From positions 1 to 14,422 of the forward strand of contig SKHV01000160.1 of NCBI GenBank assembly GCA_007116765.1: a stretch of DNA of 14,422 nt. Reading direction: 5' to 3'. Below the pieces are notes generated by a model. That model was not told the origin of the DNA, searched no databases, and worked only from the letters and a program-made list of their open reading frames with translations. Source of the stretch: Prolixibacteraceae bacterium (lineage in GTDB: Bacteria; Bacteroidota; Bacteroidia; Bacteroidales; Prolixibacteraceae). The position numbers and the translations under genes were made by a program. This document shows positions 1 through 5,972 of this stretch, piece after piece. How positions within the stretch are numbered: the first letter of the stretch is position 1; each line of letters begins with the position of its first letter.

Positions 1-1711
1 CTTTCTCGCTCAGGGGCTTGCCCAAAAACTCTTCGTATAATTTTAATATGTACGGGTTCTCGTGCGATTTGCGTATGGTTTTCATTCCATCTTCCTGATA
101 AATGGCTGCTTGCCGCTTTTTCAGTATAGAAGAATCGCTATGGTGGTATGGCTGTCCGCCGCCACCAATACAACCTCCCGGACAACTCATAATTTCAATA
201 GCATGGAAATGCGATTTTCCGCTTTGAATATCTCCCAACAGCTTACGGGCATTGCCCAAGCCATGAGCAATACCAATTTTTATAGGCAGCCCGTCGAAAT
301 CGATTGTAGCTTCTCGCACGCCCTCCATGCCGCGCAGCTCGTCGAAGTCGAGGCGTGGAAGTGGCTTTTTAGTGTGCAGCTCGTAAGCGGTACGTACGGC
401 AGCTTCAATAACTCCACCTGTTGTACCAAAAATAACAGCAGCACCTGACGATTCGCCCAGCGGGGTATCAAATTCTTCGTCGGGAAGTGATTTGAACTCG
501 ATGTTGCTTAATTTGATAAGCGCTGCCAATTCGCGCGTCGACAGGGCGTAATCCACATCGGGGTTGCCATCCACGGCAAACTCGTCGCGGCCGCACTCGT
601 ATTTTTTGGCCAAACATGGCATAATTGAAACTACTACAAGGTCTTTCCTGTCAACATTCAGCTTATTGGCATAATATGTTTTGGCTATGGCGCCAAACAT
701 TTGTTGCGGCGATTTTGCTGTTGACGGGATATCGATCATGGTTGGGAACTGGTGTTCAAAAAACTTCACCCATGCCGGGCAGCACGAGGTAAGTATGGGT
801 AGTTTCACGCTTTTATCTCCTGCAAGATGGCGCGAGAGGCGGTCGAGCATTTCGGTGCCTTCTTCCATAATGGTAAGGTCAGCAGCAAAGTCGGTATCGA
901 ACACGCTGTCGAAACCGAGCCTGCGGAGCGCGGCCACCATTTTGCCCGTTACCAAAGTGCCGGGCTCCATGCCGAACGATTCGCCCAGGGCTGCACGTAC
1001 GGCAGGTGCGGTTTGCACCACCACTGTTTTCGATGGGTCGCTCAAAGCACGTATTACGGCCGGGGTATGGTCAACCTCGGTAAGTGCTCCGGTTGGACAC
1101 ACGGCCACACACTGCCCGCAATAGGTACACACCGAGTGGTCGAGGTTTTCTTCGAAAGCCGGGGCAACTACTGCCTGGAATCCTCGATTTATGGCCGAGA
1201 GCACGCCAACGGTTTGTACTTCGTTGCACATCATTTCGCAACGGCGGCACATAATGCATTTGTCAATGTCGCGGATTATTGCCGGGGAAGTATCTTTTCG
1301 GTAGGTCGATTTTTCGCCTTCAAAATGAATTTCGCGTATGCCCATGTCGTGGGCCAAATCCTGCAATTCGCATTCGCCCGATTTGGCACAGGTGAGGCAC
1401 TCGAAGGGGTGGTCGGAAATAATGAGCTCGGTAAGTGTTCGGCGGGTATTGATAACCCGTATTGAATGCGTGTTGATTTTCATCCCTTCTTCGGCTTTGG
1501 TAACACAGGCAGGAGCCAGGTTACGGCGCCCTTCAACCTCAACTACACAAACCCTGCACCCGCCGGGCTTGTTTTCAATGCCCATGTCGTGCAGTTTCAT
1601 GTGGCAAAGGGTTGGAATGTGTACCCCGGCTGTTTTGGCAGCATCAAGTATGGTAGTCCCTTTTCCTACTTCTACCTCTTTATTGTCTATTATCAGTTTT
1701 ATCTTGTCCAT
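1..1711 (-). CDS. hydA: [FeFe]-hydrogenase catalytic subunit HydA (group A3-like), 3' end cut by window edge
   Basis: Catalytic subunit that reduces protons or oxidises H2 at the H-cluster; in this family it works with an NADH/FMN subunit as a soluble cytoplasmic complex. I translated 570 residues from the ATG at 1711; only the last few residues and the stop should be missing. Domains in order: N-terminal [2Fe-2S] (C36, C52, C55, C69); His-ligated [4Fe-4S] (H101, C105, C108, C114); two [4Fe-4S] clusters (C152/155/158/162 and C195/198/201/205); then the H domain. All three H-cluster signatures are intact: TSCCPAW (C310 proton-transfer, C311), MPCLAKKYE (C366, K369, E372) and MSCPGGCIGGGGQP (C510, C514). 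It lies 20 nt after hydB. An AGGTGA Shine-Dalgarno-like site (1717-1722) sits 5 nt before the ATG, unusually good for this phylum. The motifs predict an active enzyme. The exact electron partners (NADH alone, or NADH plus ferredoxin) cannot be read from sequence. Confidence 0.97.
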   Translation of the reverse strand, partial: MDKIKLIIDNKEVEVGKGTTILDAAKTAGVHIPTLCHMKLHDMGIENKPGGCRVCVVEVEGRRNLAPACVTKAEEGMKINTHSIRVINTRRTLTELIISDHPFECLTCAKSGECELQDLAHDMGIREIHFEGEKSTYRKDTSPAIIRDIDKCIMCRRCEMMCNEVQTVGVLSAINRGFQAVVAPAFEENLDHSVCTYCGQCVAVCPTGALTEVDHTPAVIRALSDPSKTVVVQTAPAVRAALGESFGMEPGTLVTGKMVAALRRLGFDSVFDTDFAADLTIMEEGTEMLDRLSRHLAGDKSVKLPILTSCCPAWVKFFEHQFPTMIDIPSTAKSPQQMFGAIAKTYYANKLNVDRKDLVVVSIMPCLAKKYECGRDEFAVDGNPDVDYALSTRELAALIKLSNIEFKSLPDEEFDTPLGESSGAAVIFGTTGGVIEAAVRTAYELHTKKPLPRLDFDELRGMEGVREATIDFDGLPIKIGIAHGLGNARKLLGDIQSGKSHFHAIEIMSCPGGCIGGGGQPYHHSDSSILKKRQAAIYQEDGMKTIRKSHENPYILKLYEEFLGKPLSEK

Positions 1712-1731
1712 TTTGTTCACCTTTCAAAACC

Positions 1732-3525
1732 TTAAATAATGTTGATTGCTTTAAACTTACACTTTTGGAAGCATACACCGCATTTTATGCACAACGACTG
1801 GTTGATGTAATGCGGCTGCTTACGCTCGCCTGTTATTGCGCCAACAGGGCAGTTGCGAAAACAAAGCGTGCAACCGGTACACATTTCGGCATCAATTTCG
1901 TATTTTAATAAATCTTTGCACTGTCCAGCGGGGCACTTACCCTCGGTTACGTGCGCCATGTATTCTTCGTTAAAATTTTTGAGGGTTGACAAAACCGGGT
2001 TGGGCGATGTTTGCCCAAGGCCGCAAAGCGATGAATCTTTTATTACATTGCTAAGCAAACTAAGGCGTTCAAGGTCTTCAACGGTGCCTTTTCCCTGGGT
2101 AATTTTATCGAGGATTTCATGCAAGCGTTTATTGCCAATACGGCAAGGCGTACATTTTCCGCACGATTCATCGAGGGTAAATTCGAGGTAGAATTTAGCG
2201 ATGGAGACCATGCAGTCGTCTTCGTCCATTACAATCATACCACCAGAGCCCATCATGGAGCCGGCTTTAATGAGGTTATCGTAGTCGATGGGGATATCGA
2301 GTTCTTTATCGGTAAGGCAACCGCCCGAGGGGCCGCCTGTTTGCACGGCTTTAAACTTTTTACCATCGCGTATTCCGCCGCCAATATCGAAAATCACTTC
2401 GCGCAGGGTAATGCCCATTGGCACCTCAATAAGCCCCACATTATTCACTTTTCCGGCAAGGGCAAACACTTTGGTACCTTTCGAATTTTCGTTTCCAATG
2501 CTGCTGAACCATTCGGCTCCTTTGTTGATGATTACAGGAATATTTGCAAAAGTTTCAACATTGTTCACATTGGTTGGTTTTCCAAAATAACCCGAAACCG
2601 ATGGGAAGGGCGGCTTAAATGTTGGCTCGCCCCTGAGGCCTTCCATTGAATGTATAAGTGCTGTTTCTTCGCCGCAAACAAAGGCACCTGCTCCGTAGCG
2701 CAATTCTATATCGAAAGAAAAATTGCTGCCTAAAATATCTTCGCCCAGCAAGCCGTATTCACGTGCCTGAGTCAGAGCTGTTTTTAGGCGGTTAATGGCC
2801 AGTGGGTATTCGGCTCTGATATAAACCAAGCCCTTGTCGGCACCAATGCAATATCCGCAAATAGCCATGGCTTCGATTACCGAGTGCGGGTCGCCTTCGA
2901 GAATCGAGCGATCCATAAATGCTCCGGGGTCGCCCTCGTCGGCATTGCACACTACATATTTTTGATCGTTTTCAACATTGCGGGTAATTTCCCACTTTAA
3001 TCCGGTGGGAAAACCGCCGCCACCGCGACCACGCAAGCCCGATTTTTTAATTGTATCGATAACTTCTTCGGGCGTATATTCTGAAAGTGAAGTTCCTAAA
3101 GCGGCATAACCATCGCGGGCTATGTACTCGTCGATGTTTTCGGGGTCGATAAAGCCGCAATTACGAAGTGCTATGCGCACCTGTTTTTTGTAGAAATCGA
3201 TTTTCGAAGAATCGCTTACATGGTAGTTGTTTTTGGGATTTTTGTACAACAAACGTTGTAAGGGGCGGCCTTTAATGAGGTGTTCCTGAACAATATCGGC
3301 TGCATCGGAGGGTTTCACGCTGGTATAAAAGGTATTGTCGGGCACAACTTTTATTACAGGTCCCTTTTCGCAAAACCCGAAACAGCCGGTAGAAATAACG
3401 CGTACATCGTTTTCGAGGTCGTTCGCTTCAATTTCGGTTTTCAGGTTTTCAATTATCTTATCGGCTTGCGATGCAAGGCATCCTGTACCTCCGCACACAA
3501 GAATATGAGTTTTATTTTCTGCCAT
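1732..3525 (-). CDS. hydB: NADH-binding flavoprotein subunit HydB/HndC (NuoF-like) of the [FeFe]-hydrogenase
   Basis: FMN- and NAD(H)-binding subunit that passes electrons between NADH, ferredoxin-type clusters and HydA; in bifurcating relatives it is the site of flavin-based electron bifurcation. 597 residues, the normal HydB architecture: an N-terminal thioredoxin-like [2Fe-2S] domain (C11, C16, C48, C52); the NuoF core with the FMN/NADH glycine loop GLRGRGGGGFPTG (163-175) and NADEGDPG (194-201); an SLBB region; a NuoF [4Fe-4S] site (C455, C458, C461, C501); and a C-terminal 2x[4Fe-4S] ferredoxin domain (C549/552/555/559 and C579/582/585/589). The start at 3525 fits the family. An AAGGAG lies only 1 nt before the ATG, too close to act as a normal Shine-Dalgarno site. 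The gene lies 27 nt after the HndB-like gene and 20 nt before hydA, so the three are probably co-transcribed. The C-terminal ferredoxin domain distinguishes it from NuoF of complex I. Confidence 0.96.
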   Translation of the reverse strand: MAENKTHILVCGGTGCLASQADKIIENLKTEIEANDLENDVRVISTGCFGFCEKGPVIKVVPDNTFYTSVKPSDAADIVQEHLIKGRPLQRLLYKNPKNNYHVSDSSKIDFYKKQVRIALRNCGFIDPENIDEYIARDGYAALGTSLSEYTPEEVIDTIKKSGLRGRGGGGFPTGLKWEITRNVENDQKYVVCNADEGDPGAFMDRSILEGDPHSVIEAMAICGYCIGADKGLVYIRAEYPLAINRLKTALTQAREYGLLGEDILGSNFSFDIELRYGAGAFVCGEETALIHSMEGLRGEPTFKPPFPSVSGYFGKPTNVNNVETFANIPVIINKGAEWFSSIGNENSKGTKVFALAGKVNNVGLIEVPMGITLREVIFDIGGGIRDGKKFKAVQTGGPSGGCLTDKELDIPIDYDNLIKAGSMMGSGGMIVMDEDDCMVSIAKFYLEFTLDESCGKCTPCRIGNKRLHEILDKITQGKGTVEDLERLSLLSNVIKDSSLCGLGQTSPNPVLSTLKNFNEEYMAHVTEGKCPAGQCKDLLKYEIDAEMCTGCTLCFRNCPVGAITGERKQPHYINQSLCIKCGVCFQKCKFKAINII

Positions 3526-3552
3526 TCTCCTTGAAATTTCGATATTAAACTT

Positions 3553-3945
3553 TTATTCGTCAATGGTCTTATAACTAACCGGTATTATACCGTCAACCAA
3601 TTCACCTTTCATTACATGTTTATCTATTATTTCCATCACCTTATCGCGGGTTACAAAACCATAAACAACAGGTTCTTTTCCCGGCAATACCACCTCAATT
3701 GTTGGTTCTGCATAACAATATCCCATGCAGCCTGTTTGTGTTACTATTCCATCTAGTCCACGGAAGTCGAGCTCTTCGATTATGAAATTCATAATTTCTT
3801 TAGCTCCCGAAGCTATTCCACAAGTAGCCATTGCTACTTTAATTTGAACAATATTCTCGGCATTGGCTCCTTGTTCCCTTAACTTAATTTTTTGTTGAAC
3901 GTCTGATTTAATTTTCTTTAAATCGGCAAGTGATTTTACCTTCAT
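3553..3945 (-). CDS. hndB: Thioredoxin-like [2Fe-2S] ferredoxin subunit, HndB-like
   Basis: Small hydrogenase-associated [2Fe-2S] protein of the thioredoxin-like ferredoxin fold, related to HndB of NADP-reducing hydrogenases and to the N-terminal domain of HydB. An upstream ATG at 3993 would add 16 residues (MFIFVCQCKT...) unlike the family. I chose the ATG at 3945 (MKVKSLADLK), giving 130 residues; this also fits a promoter-like TATATTTG box at 3981-3988. Visible cluster residues are C42 (in TCGIASGAKE) and C73/C77 (in TGCMGYC). The NuoE-type pattern C-x4-C...C-x3-C would need a cysteine at 47, which is glycine. As I recall, this three-cysteine form is usual for the HndB subfamily, so it need not be a defect. 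It is not a substitute for the longer NuoE-like HydC/HndA. It lies 63 nt after the GHKL ATPase and 27 nt before hydB. Probable role: cluster-carrying accessory subunit. Confidence 0.85.
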   Translation of the reverse strand: MKVKSLADLKKIKSDVQQKIKLREQGANAENIVQIKVAMATCGIASGAKEIMNFIIEELDFRGLDGIVTQTGCMGYCYAEPTIEVVLPGKEPVVYGFVTRDKVMEIIDKHVMKGELVDGIIPVSYKTIDE

Positions 3946-3980
3946 GGTTATTTTGTGTTTAATGGTTTTACACTGACAAA

Positions 3981-3988
3981 CAAATATA
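3981..3988 (-). promoter_or_regulatory. Possible internal promoter (-7 box) before hndB-hydB-hydA
   Basis: Read on the minus strand the box is TATATTTG, an exact match to the Bacteroidota -7 consensus TAnnTTTG. It would place transcription start roughly 30 nt before the ATG at 3945. I see no convincing TTG -33 element about 20 nt upstream, so this is only a candidate. If real, it would let the three core hydrogenase genes be expressed apart from the upstream regulatory genes. Confidence 0.3.
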
Positions 3989-4008
3989 AACAATTACAAT
4001 TTTTTATG

Positions 4009-4560
4009 CTAGGTTAAAGTTGCTTCTATCATATCTAAATTCTCATTTATCAGGCTCTTTAGCGCTTTAATAATATCGGGATGGTTAATTGGAGTCCCCT
4101 CTAACTCATGATTTACCTCATCGGTATCAAACTCAAAATCGCTCAGCGGGGTTGAGTGTCTATAAATAAAGCGAATATGCATTTCCGATGCAATGAGTAT
4201 TGTCATGGTACCCGCAATATCGCCCATAATAGGGCGATCGATATGACTATGCAAGAATACAGCTTTTAAACGTGTACCCTTACCCGGTTCTGATTTTATT
4301 TCAAAACTTCCGCCTGCTTGTTCGGCGTTTTGTTTTAACAGTGGAATGCCCAATCCAACCTTTCGGGTGGTTTGCGTGGTAGTAAACGGGTTGTCGATGG
4401 TTTTCAGAAATTCCGGTTCAATACCATTTCCGTTATCGATAATTTCGATGGAATAAATATTCTTTGCGGGATTTTCATCCACGTTAATCTCAATAAGTGT
4501 GGCCTTGGCCTTTATCGAATTTTGGACTATGTCGAGTATGTGTAGTGAGAGCTGGTTCAT
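4009..4560 (-). CDS. GHKL-type ATP-binding protein (histidine-kinase-like ATPase) without a phospho-acceptor domain
   Basis: Cytoplasmic 183-residue protein made mostly of a Bergerat (HATPase_c) fold. Visible motifs: N box LDIVQNSIKA (N14), G1 box DNGNGI (42-47), G2 region VGLGIPLLKQNAEQAGG (68-84) and a closing GKGT (93-96). After about residue 110 comes a family-specific C-terminal part with no recognised motif. There is no DHp domain, no H-box histidine and no membrane segment, so it is not a complete sensor kinase. It could phosphorylate a protein partner, as RsbW/SpoIIAB-type kinases do, or simply bind ATP. Proteins with this LDIVQNSI opening commonly sit in [FeFe]-hydrogenase operons (recollection of the family). 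It is followed 63 nt later by the HndB-like gene. The inverted-repeat element ends 8 nt before its ATG, so its native leader has probably been replaced. Confidence 0.85.
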   Translation of the reverse strand: MNQLSLHILDIVQNSIKAKATLIEINVDENPAKNIYSIEIIDNGNGIEPEFLKTIDNPFTTTQTTRKVGLGIPLLKQNAEQAGGSFEIKSEPGKGTRLKAVFLHSHIDRPIMGDIAGTMTILIASEMHIRFIYRHSTPLSDFEFDTDEVNHELEGTPINHPDIIKALKSLINENLDMIEATLT

Positions 4561-4568
4561 ACCTAAGC

Positions 4569-4601
4569 AATTACGAATTACGAGTTTAGAATTACGAATT
4601 A
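4569..4601 (+). repeat. Left arm of 33-nt inverted repeat
   Basis: The 33 nt match the reverse complement of 4766-4798 at 32 positions; the first 22 nt are identical. The arm itself is built of tandem ATTACGA-type words. Its minus strand supplies the last codon and stop of the four-helix-bundle remnant. Confidence 0.85.
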
Positions 4602-4711
4602 TTTCTTTTGCGAACGGTTTTGATTGATGCTACAACGATAGCGAGGATTTCATTTATTACTTCTAAGCCCACCCGTTTTGTTCTCAACAACATTTTTTCC
4701 TTAAAATCCAT
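4592..4711 (-). pseudogene. Internally deleted four-helix-bundle (S23 / 23S-IVS type) protein gene
   Basis: Reading from the ATG at 4711 gives a 39-residue open frame ending in TAA at 4592-4594. Its first part, MDFKEKMLLRTKR, resembles the usual N-terminus of free-standing four-helix-bundle proteins (TIGR02436-like). Its last part, NEILAIVVASIKT, resembles their usual C-terminus. Full members are about 115-120 residues, so some 75-80 central residues appear to be missing through an in-frame deletion. A product of this size could not form the bundle, so I call it a remnant. The family match is from memory of the sequences and was not searched. The final codons fall within the left repeat arm, which ties the gene to the element. 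Confidence 0.6.
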
Positions 4712-4765
4712 AGTAACAAATCTAAATTCGTATTTCGTAATCCCTTAGTCATAACTCGTAACTCG

Positions 4766-4798
4766 TAATTCGTAACTCTAAACTCGTAATTCGTAATT
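4766..4798 (-). repeat. Right arm of 33-nt inverted repeat
   Basis: Inverted partner of 4569-4601 with one mismatch. It abuts the end of the PHP gene: base 4798 is also the last base of that gene's TGA stop codon. Confidence 0.85.
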
Positions 4799-5535
4799 CA
4801 CACAAGGATGCTTCTTCCATCTTCTTGTCTGAGTGCCTTTCGCAGTTCATTAAAAGTCCTTTCCTTCATGTTGAATATTGTATATCCTTTCCCAATTTGT
4901 TCGGGGAAATGGGCATCGGAATTTTTCAACAGGCTTACACCCTGTGGTATTTTACTGCTATTTTGCCATTCATCAATACTGGCTTTGTAGCTTATTTCAA
5001 AGGCATCGGCATTGAGGTTTTCGGGAATCATGCCCAGCTGGCTTAAAATCCCATTGTACGGCCTGTCAATGTGCGCGGGGATAAACAAGCCTCCCAAATG
5101 GTGCACTTCAGTTTCAATTTCCGAAAGGCCGGCTTCGAGCGAGTTTATCAGCAGGAATTCAAGTTCTTCCACTATCATTTCGTTTTCATCAACCACTACC
5201 TGGTCGCCAAACAAATCGGGGTTGTTTTTCACCTTCCTTGTATGCTTGTTGATAAAAAGTTGAAACTGAACTAAGGCATCGGGGCTTTCAAAAAGCGTAA
5301 GTACATGAACTTCCTCGGCCGAATTAATTTCGGCTCCACAAATAACCCAAATACCTTTTTCACTTCCAATTTTCTGAATGAGCTGTGCTTGTTTGGTGCT
5401 GTTATGGTCGGTAATTGCAATAATATCGAGTTGGGCTTCCAAGGCTGCATTTACAATATTCATGGGGCTCATCTCCAGGCTTCCGCATGGCGAGAGCAAG
5501 CTGTGTATATGCAAATCGGCCTTGAATTGTTCCAT
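4798..5535 (-). CDS. PHP-domain metal-dependent phosphoesterase
   Basis: 245-residue cytoplasmic protein of the PHP (polymerase and histidinol phosphatase) superfamily, which hydrolyses phosphate esters with a multi-metal centre. Metal-ligand motifs are in the expected order: DLHIHS (D7, H9, H11), ITDHN (D43, H44), GAEI (E69), EVHVL (H77), PAHIDRP (H155, D157) and NSDAH (D207, H209). The substrate is unknown. It is too short for DNA polymerase and resembles the small stand-alone PHP proteins of the RNase AM/YciV kind and those in hydrogenase operons. Its ATG overlaps the stop of the preceding DRTGG gene (TAATG), implying translational coupling. The inverted-repeat element begins at its own stop codon. 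In related loci the NuoE-like hydrogenase gene often follows it (recollection); here the element sits in that place. Confidence 0.88.
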   Translation of the reverse strand: MEQFKADLHIHSLLSPCGSLEMSPMNIVNAALEAQLDIIAITDHNSTKQAQLIQKIGSEKGIWVICGAEINSAEEVHVLTLFESPDALVQFQLFINKHTRKVKNNPDLFGDQVVVDENEMIVEELEFLLINSLEAGLSEIETEVHHLGGLFIPAHIDRPYNGILSQLGMIPENLNADAFEISYKASIDEWQNSSKIPQGVSLLKNSDAHFPEQIGKGYTIFNMKERTFNELRKALRQEDGRSILV

Positions 5536-5867
5536 TACGTAAGTATCGAATAGAGTTTTCCGGCCAGCTCGAATGTTTGTTCGCTGCTTCCTAAAATGGC
5601 TACATCTTCTGCGATGGCTTTTTGAATCACATCGGCCGGTGGTTCAATATTTTTCACAAGGATAACACAAGCTAGTTCGCGCAGCGATGCTATGGCCACC
5701 ACGTTAAGGTGGTTTTGGAGAGTAAGCCACGCGTTGCCTTCGGCGGCATGCCCCATCACATCGCTCAATAAATCGGAAACATACCCACCTGTAATTTCAT
5801 TTTCAAGTCCGGCACTAGCGGTAAAAACTTTAAGCTGAAGTTTTTCAACCAATTCAGTTACTTTCAT
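5535..5867 (-). CDS. DRTGG-domain protein (second copy)
   Basis: 110-residue cytoplasmic protein consisting of one DRTGG-like domain, a small alpha/beta domain also found in phosphotransacetylase and CBS-pair proteins. Visible landmarks are ITGGYVSDLLSDVMGHA (residues about 25-41) and the hydrophobic strands NVVAIASL and ACVILVKN. No catalytic residues are apparent, so a ligand-binding or scaffolding role is more likely than catalysis. It resembles the protein at 7766-8107 in size and layout (the SDL-SDV motif), pointing to ancient duplication. Start ATG at 5867; the stop overlaps the PHP ATG. A 98-bp AT-rich spacer with a 15-bp inverted repeat separates it from the HydS-like gene. Confidence 0.8.
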   Translation of the reverse strand: MKVTELVEKLQLKVFTASAGLENEITGGYVSDLLSDVMGHAAEGNAWLTLQNHLNVVAIASLRELACVILVKNIEPPADVIQKAIAEDVAILGSSEQTFELAGKLYSILT

Positions 5868-5918
5868 TCGCCTATATTTATAATATTTTATAATATTTAA
5901 GGTAACTCATGGAACCCT

Positions 5919-5972
5919 CAGATAAAAAATAATCGTTTTCATAAACACAAATGAACAATTATTTTTTATCTG
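5919..5972. repeat. 15-bp perfect inverted repeat / RNA hairpin overlapping the stop codon of the HydS-like gene
   Basis: CAGATAAAAAATAAT at 5919-5933 is exactly inverted at 5958-5972. Inside, TTCAT (5938-5942) can pair with ATGAA (5951-5955) around an 8-nt loop. The minus-strand transcript would therefore form a long AU-rich hairpin that includes the TAA stop of the HydS-like gene (5966-5968). The stem is AT-rich with no U-tract beyond it, so a classic intrinsic terminator is doubtful. Attenuation, mRNA processing or a protein-binding palindrome are alternatives. Confidence 0.65.

Larger units (their letters stand above)
4569..4798. mobile_element. 230-bp inverted-repeat element inserted in the hydrogenase operon
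   Basis: Two 33-nt arms, 4569-4601 and 4766-4798, are inverted copies with one mismatch (4591 against 4776). Both carry the core ATTACGAATTACGAGTTTAG, and degenerate copies of the same words (TAACTCGTAA, TTCGTAA) fill about 4720-4775. Between the arms is the remnant of a four-helix-bundle gene. The right arm touches the stop codon of the PHP gene and the left arm ends 8 nt before the ATPase ATG, so the element exactly fills the gap between two operon genes. I see no clear target-site duplication and no transposase, so if mobile it would be non-autonomous (MITE-like). A minus-strand TAGATTTG box at 4717-4724 resembles a -7 promoter element. Confidence 0.65.

Noticed and set aside
681..1465. 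Plus-strand open frames of 147 and 212 codons
   Set aside because: They lie antisense to hydA, whose minus-strand translation shows every expected cofactor motif without interruption; their own translations show no domain.
3946..3993. N-terminal extension of the HndB-like protein from ATG 3993
   Set aside because: The added residues do not fit the family and would overlap the TATATTTG promoter-like box; ATG 3945 is preferred.
4569..4798. CRISPR array or tandem repeat locus
   Set aside because: Repeats are two inverted arms plus degenerate words, without regular unique spacers or cas genes.
4798..5535. Histidinol phosphatase or DNA polymerase PHP domain
   Set aside because: No histidine-biosynthesis or replication genes nearby and no polymerase domain; context points to the hydrogenase-operon type.
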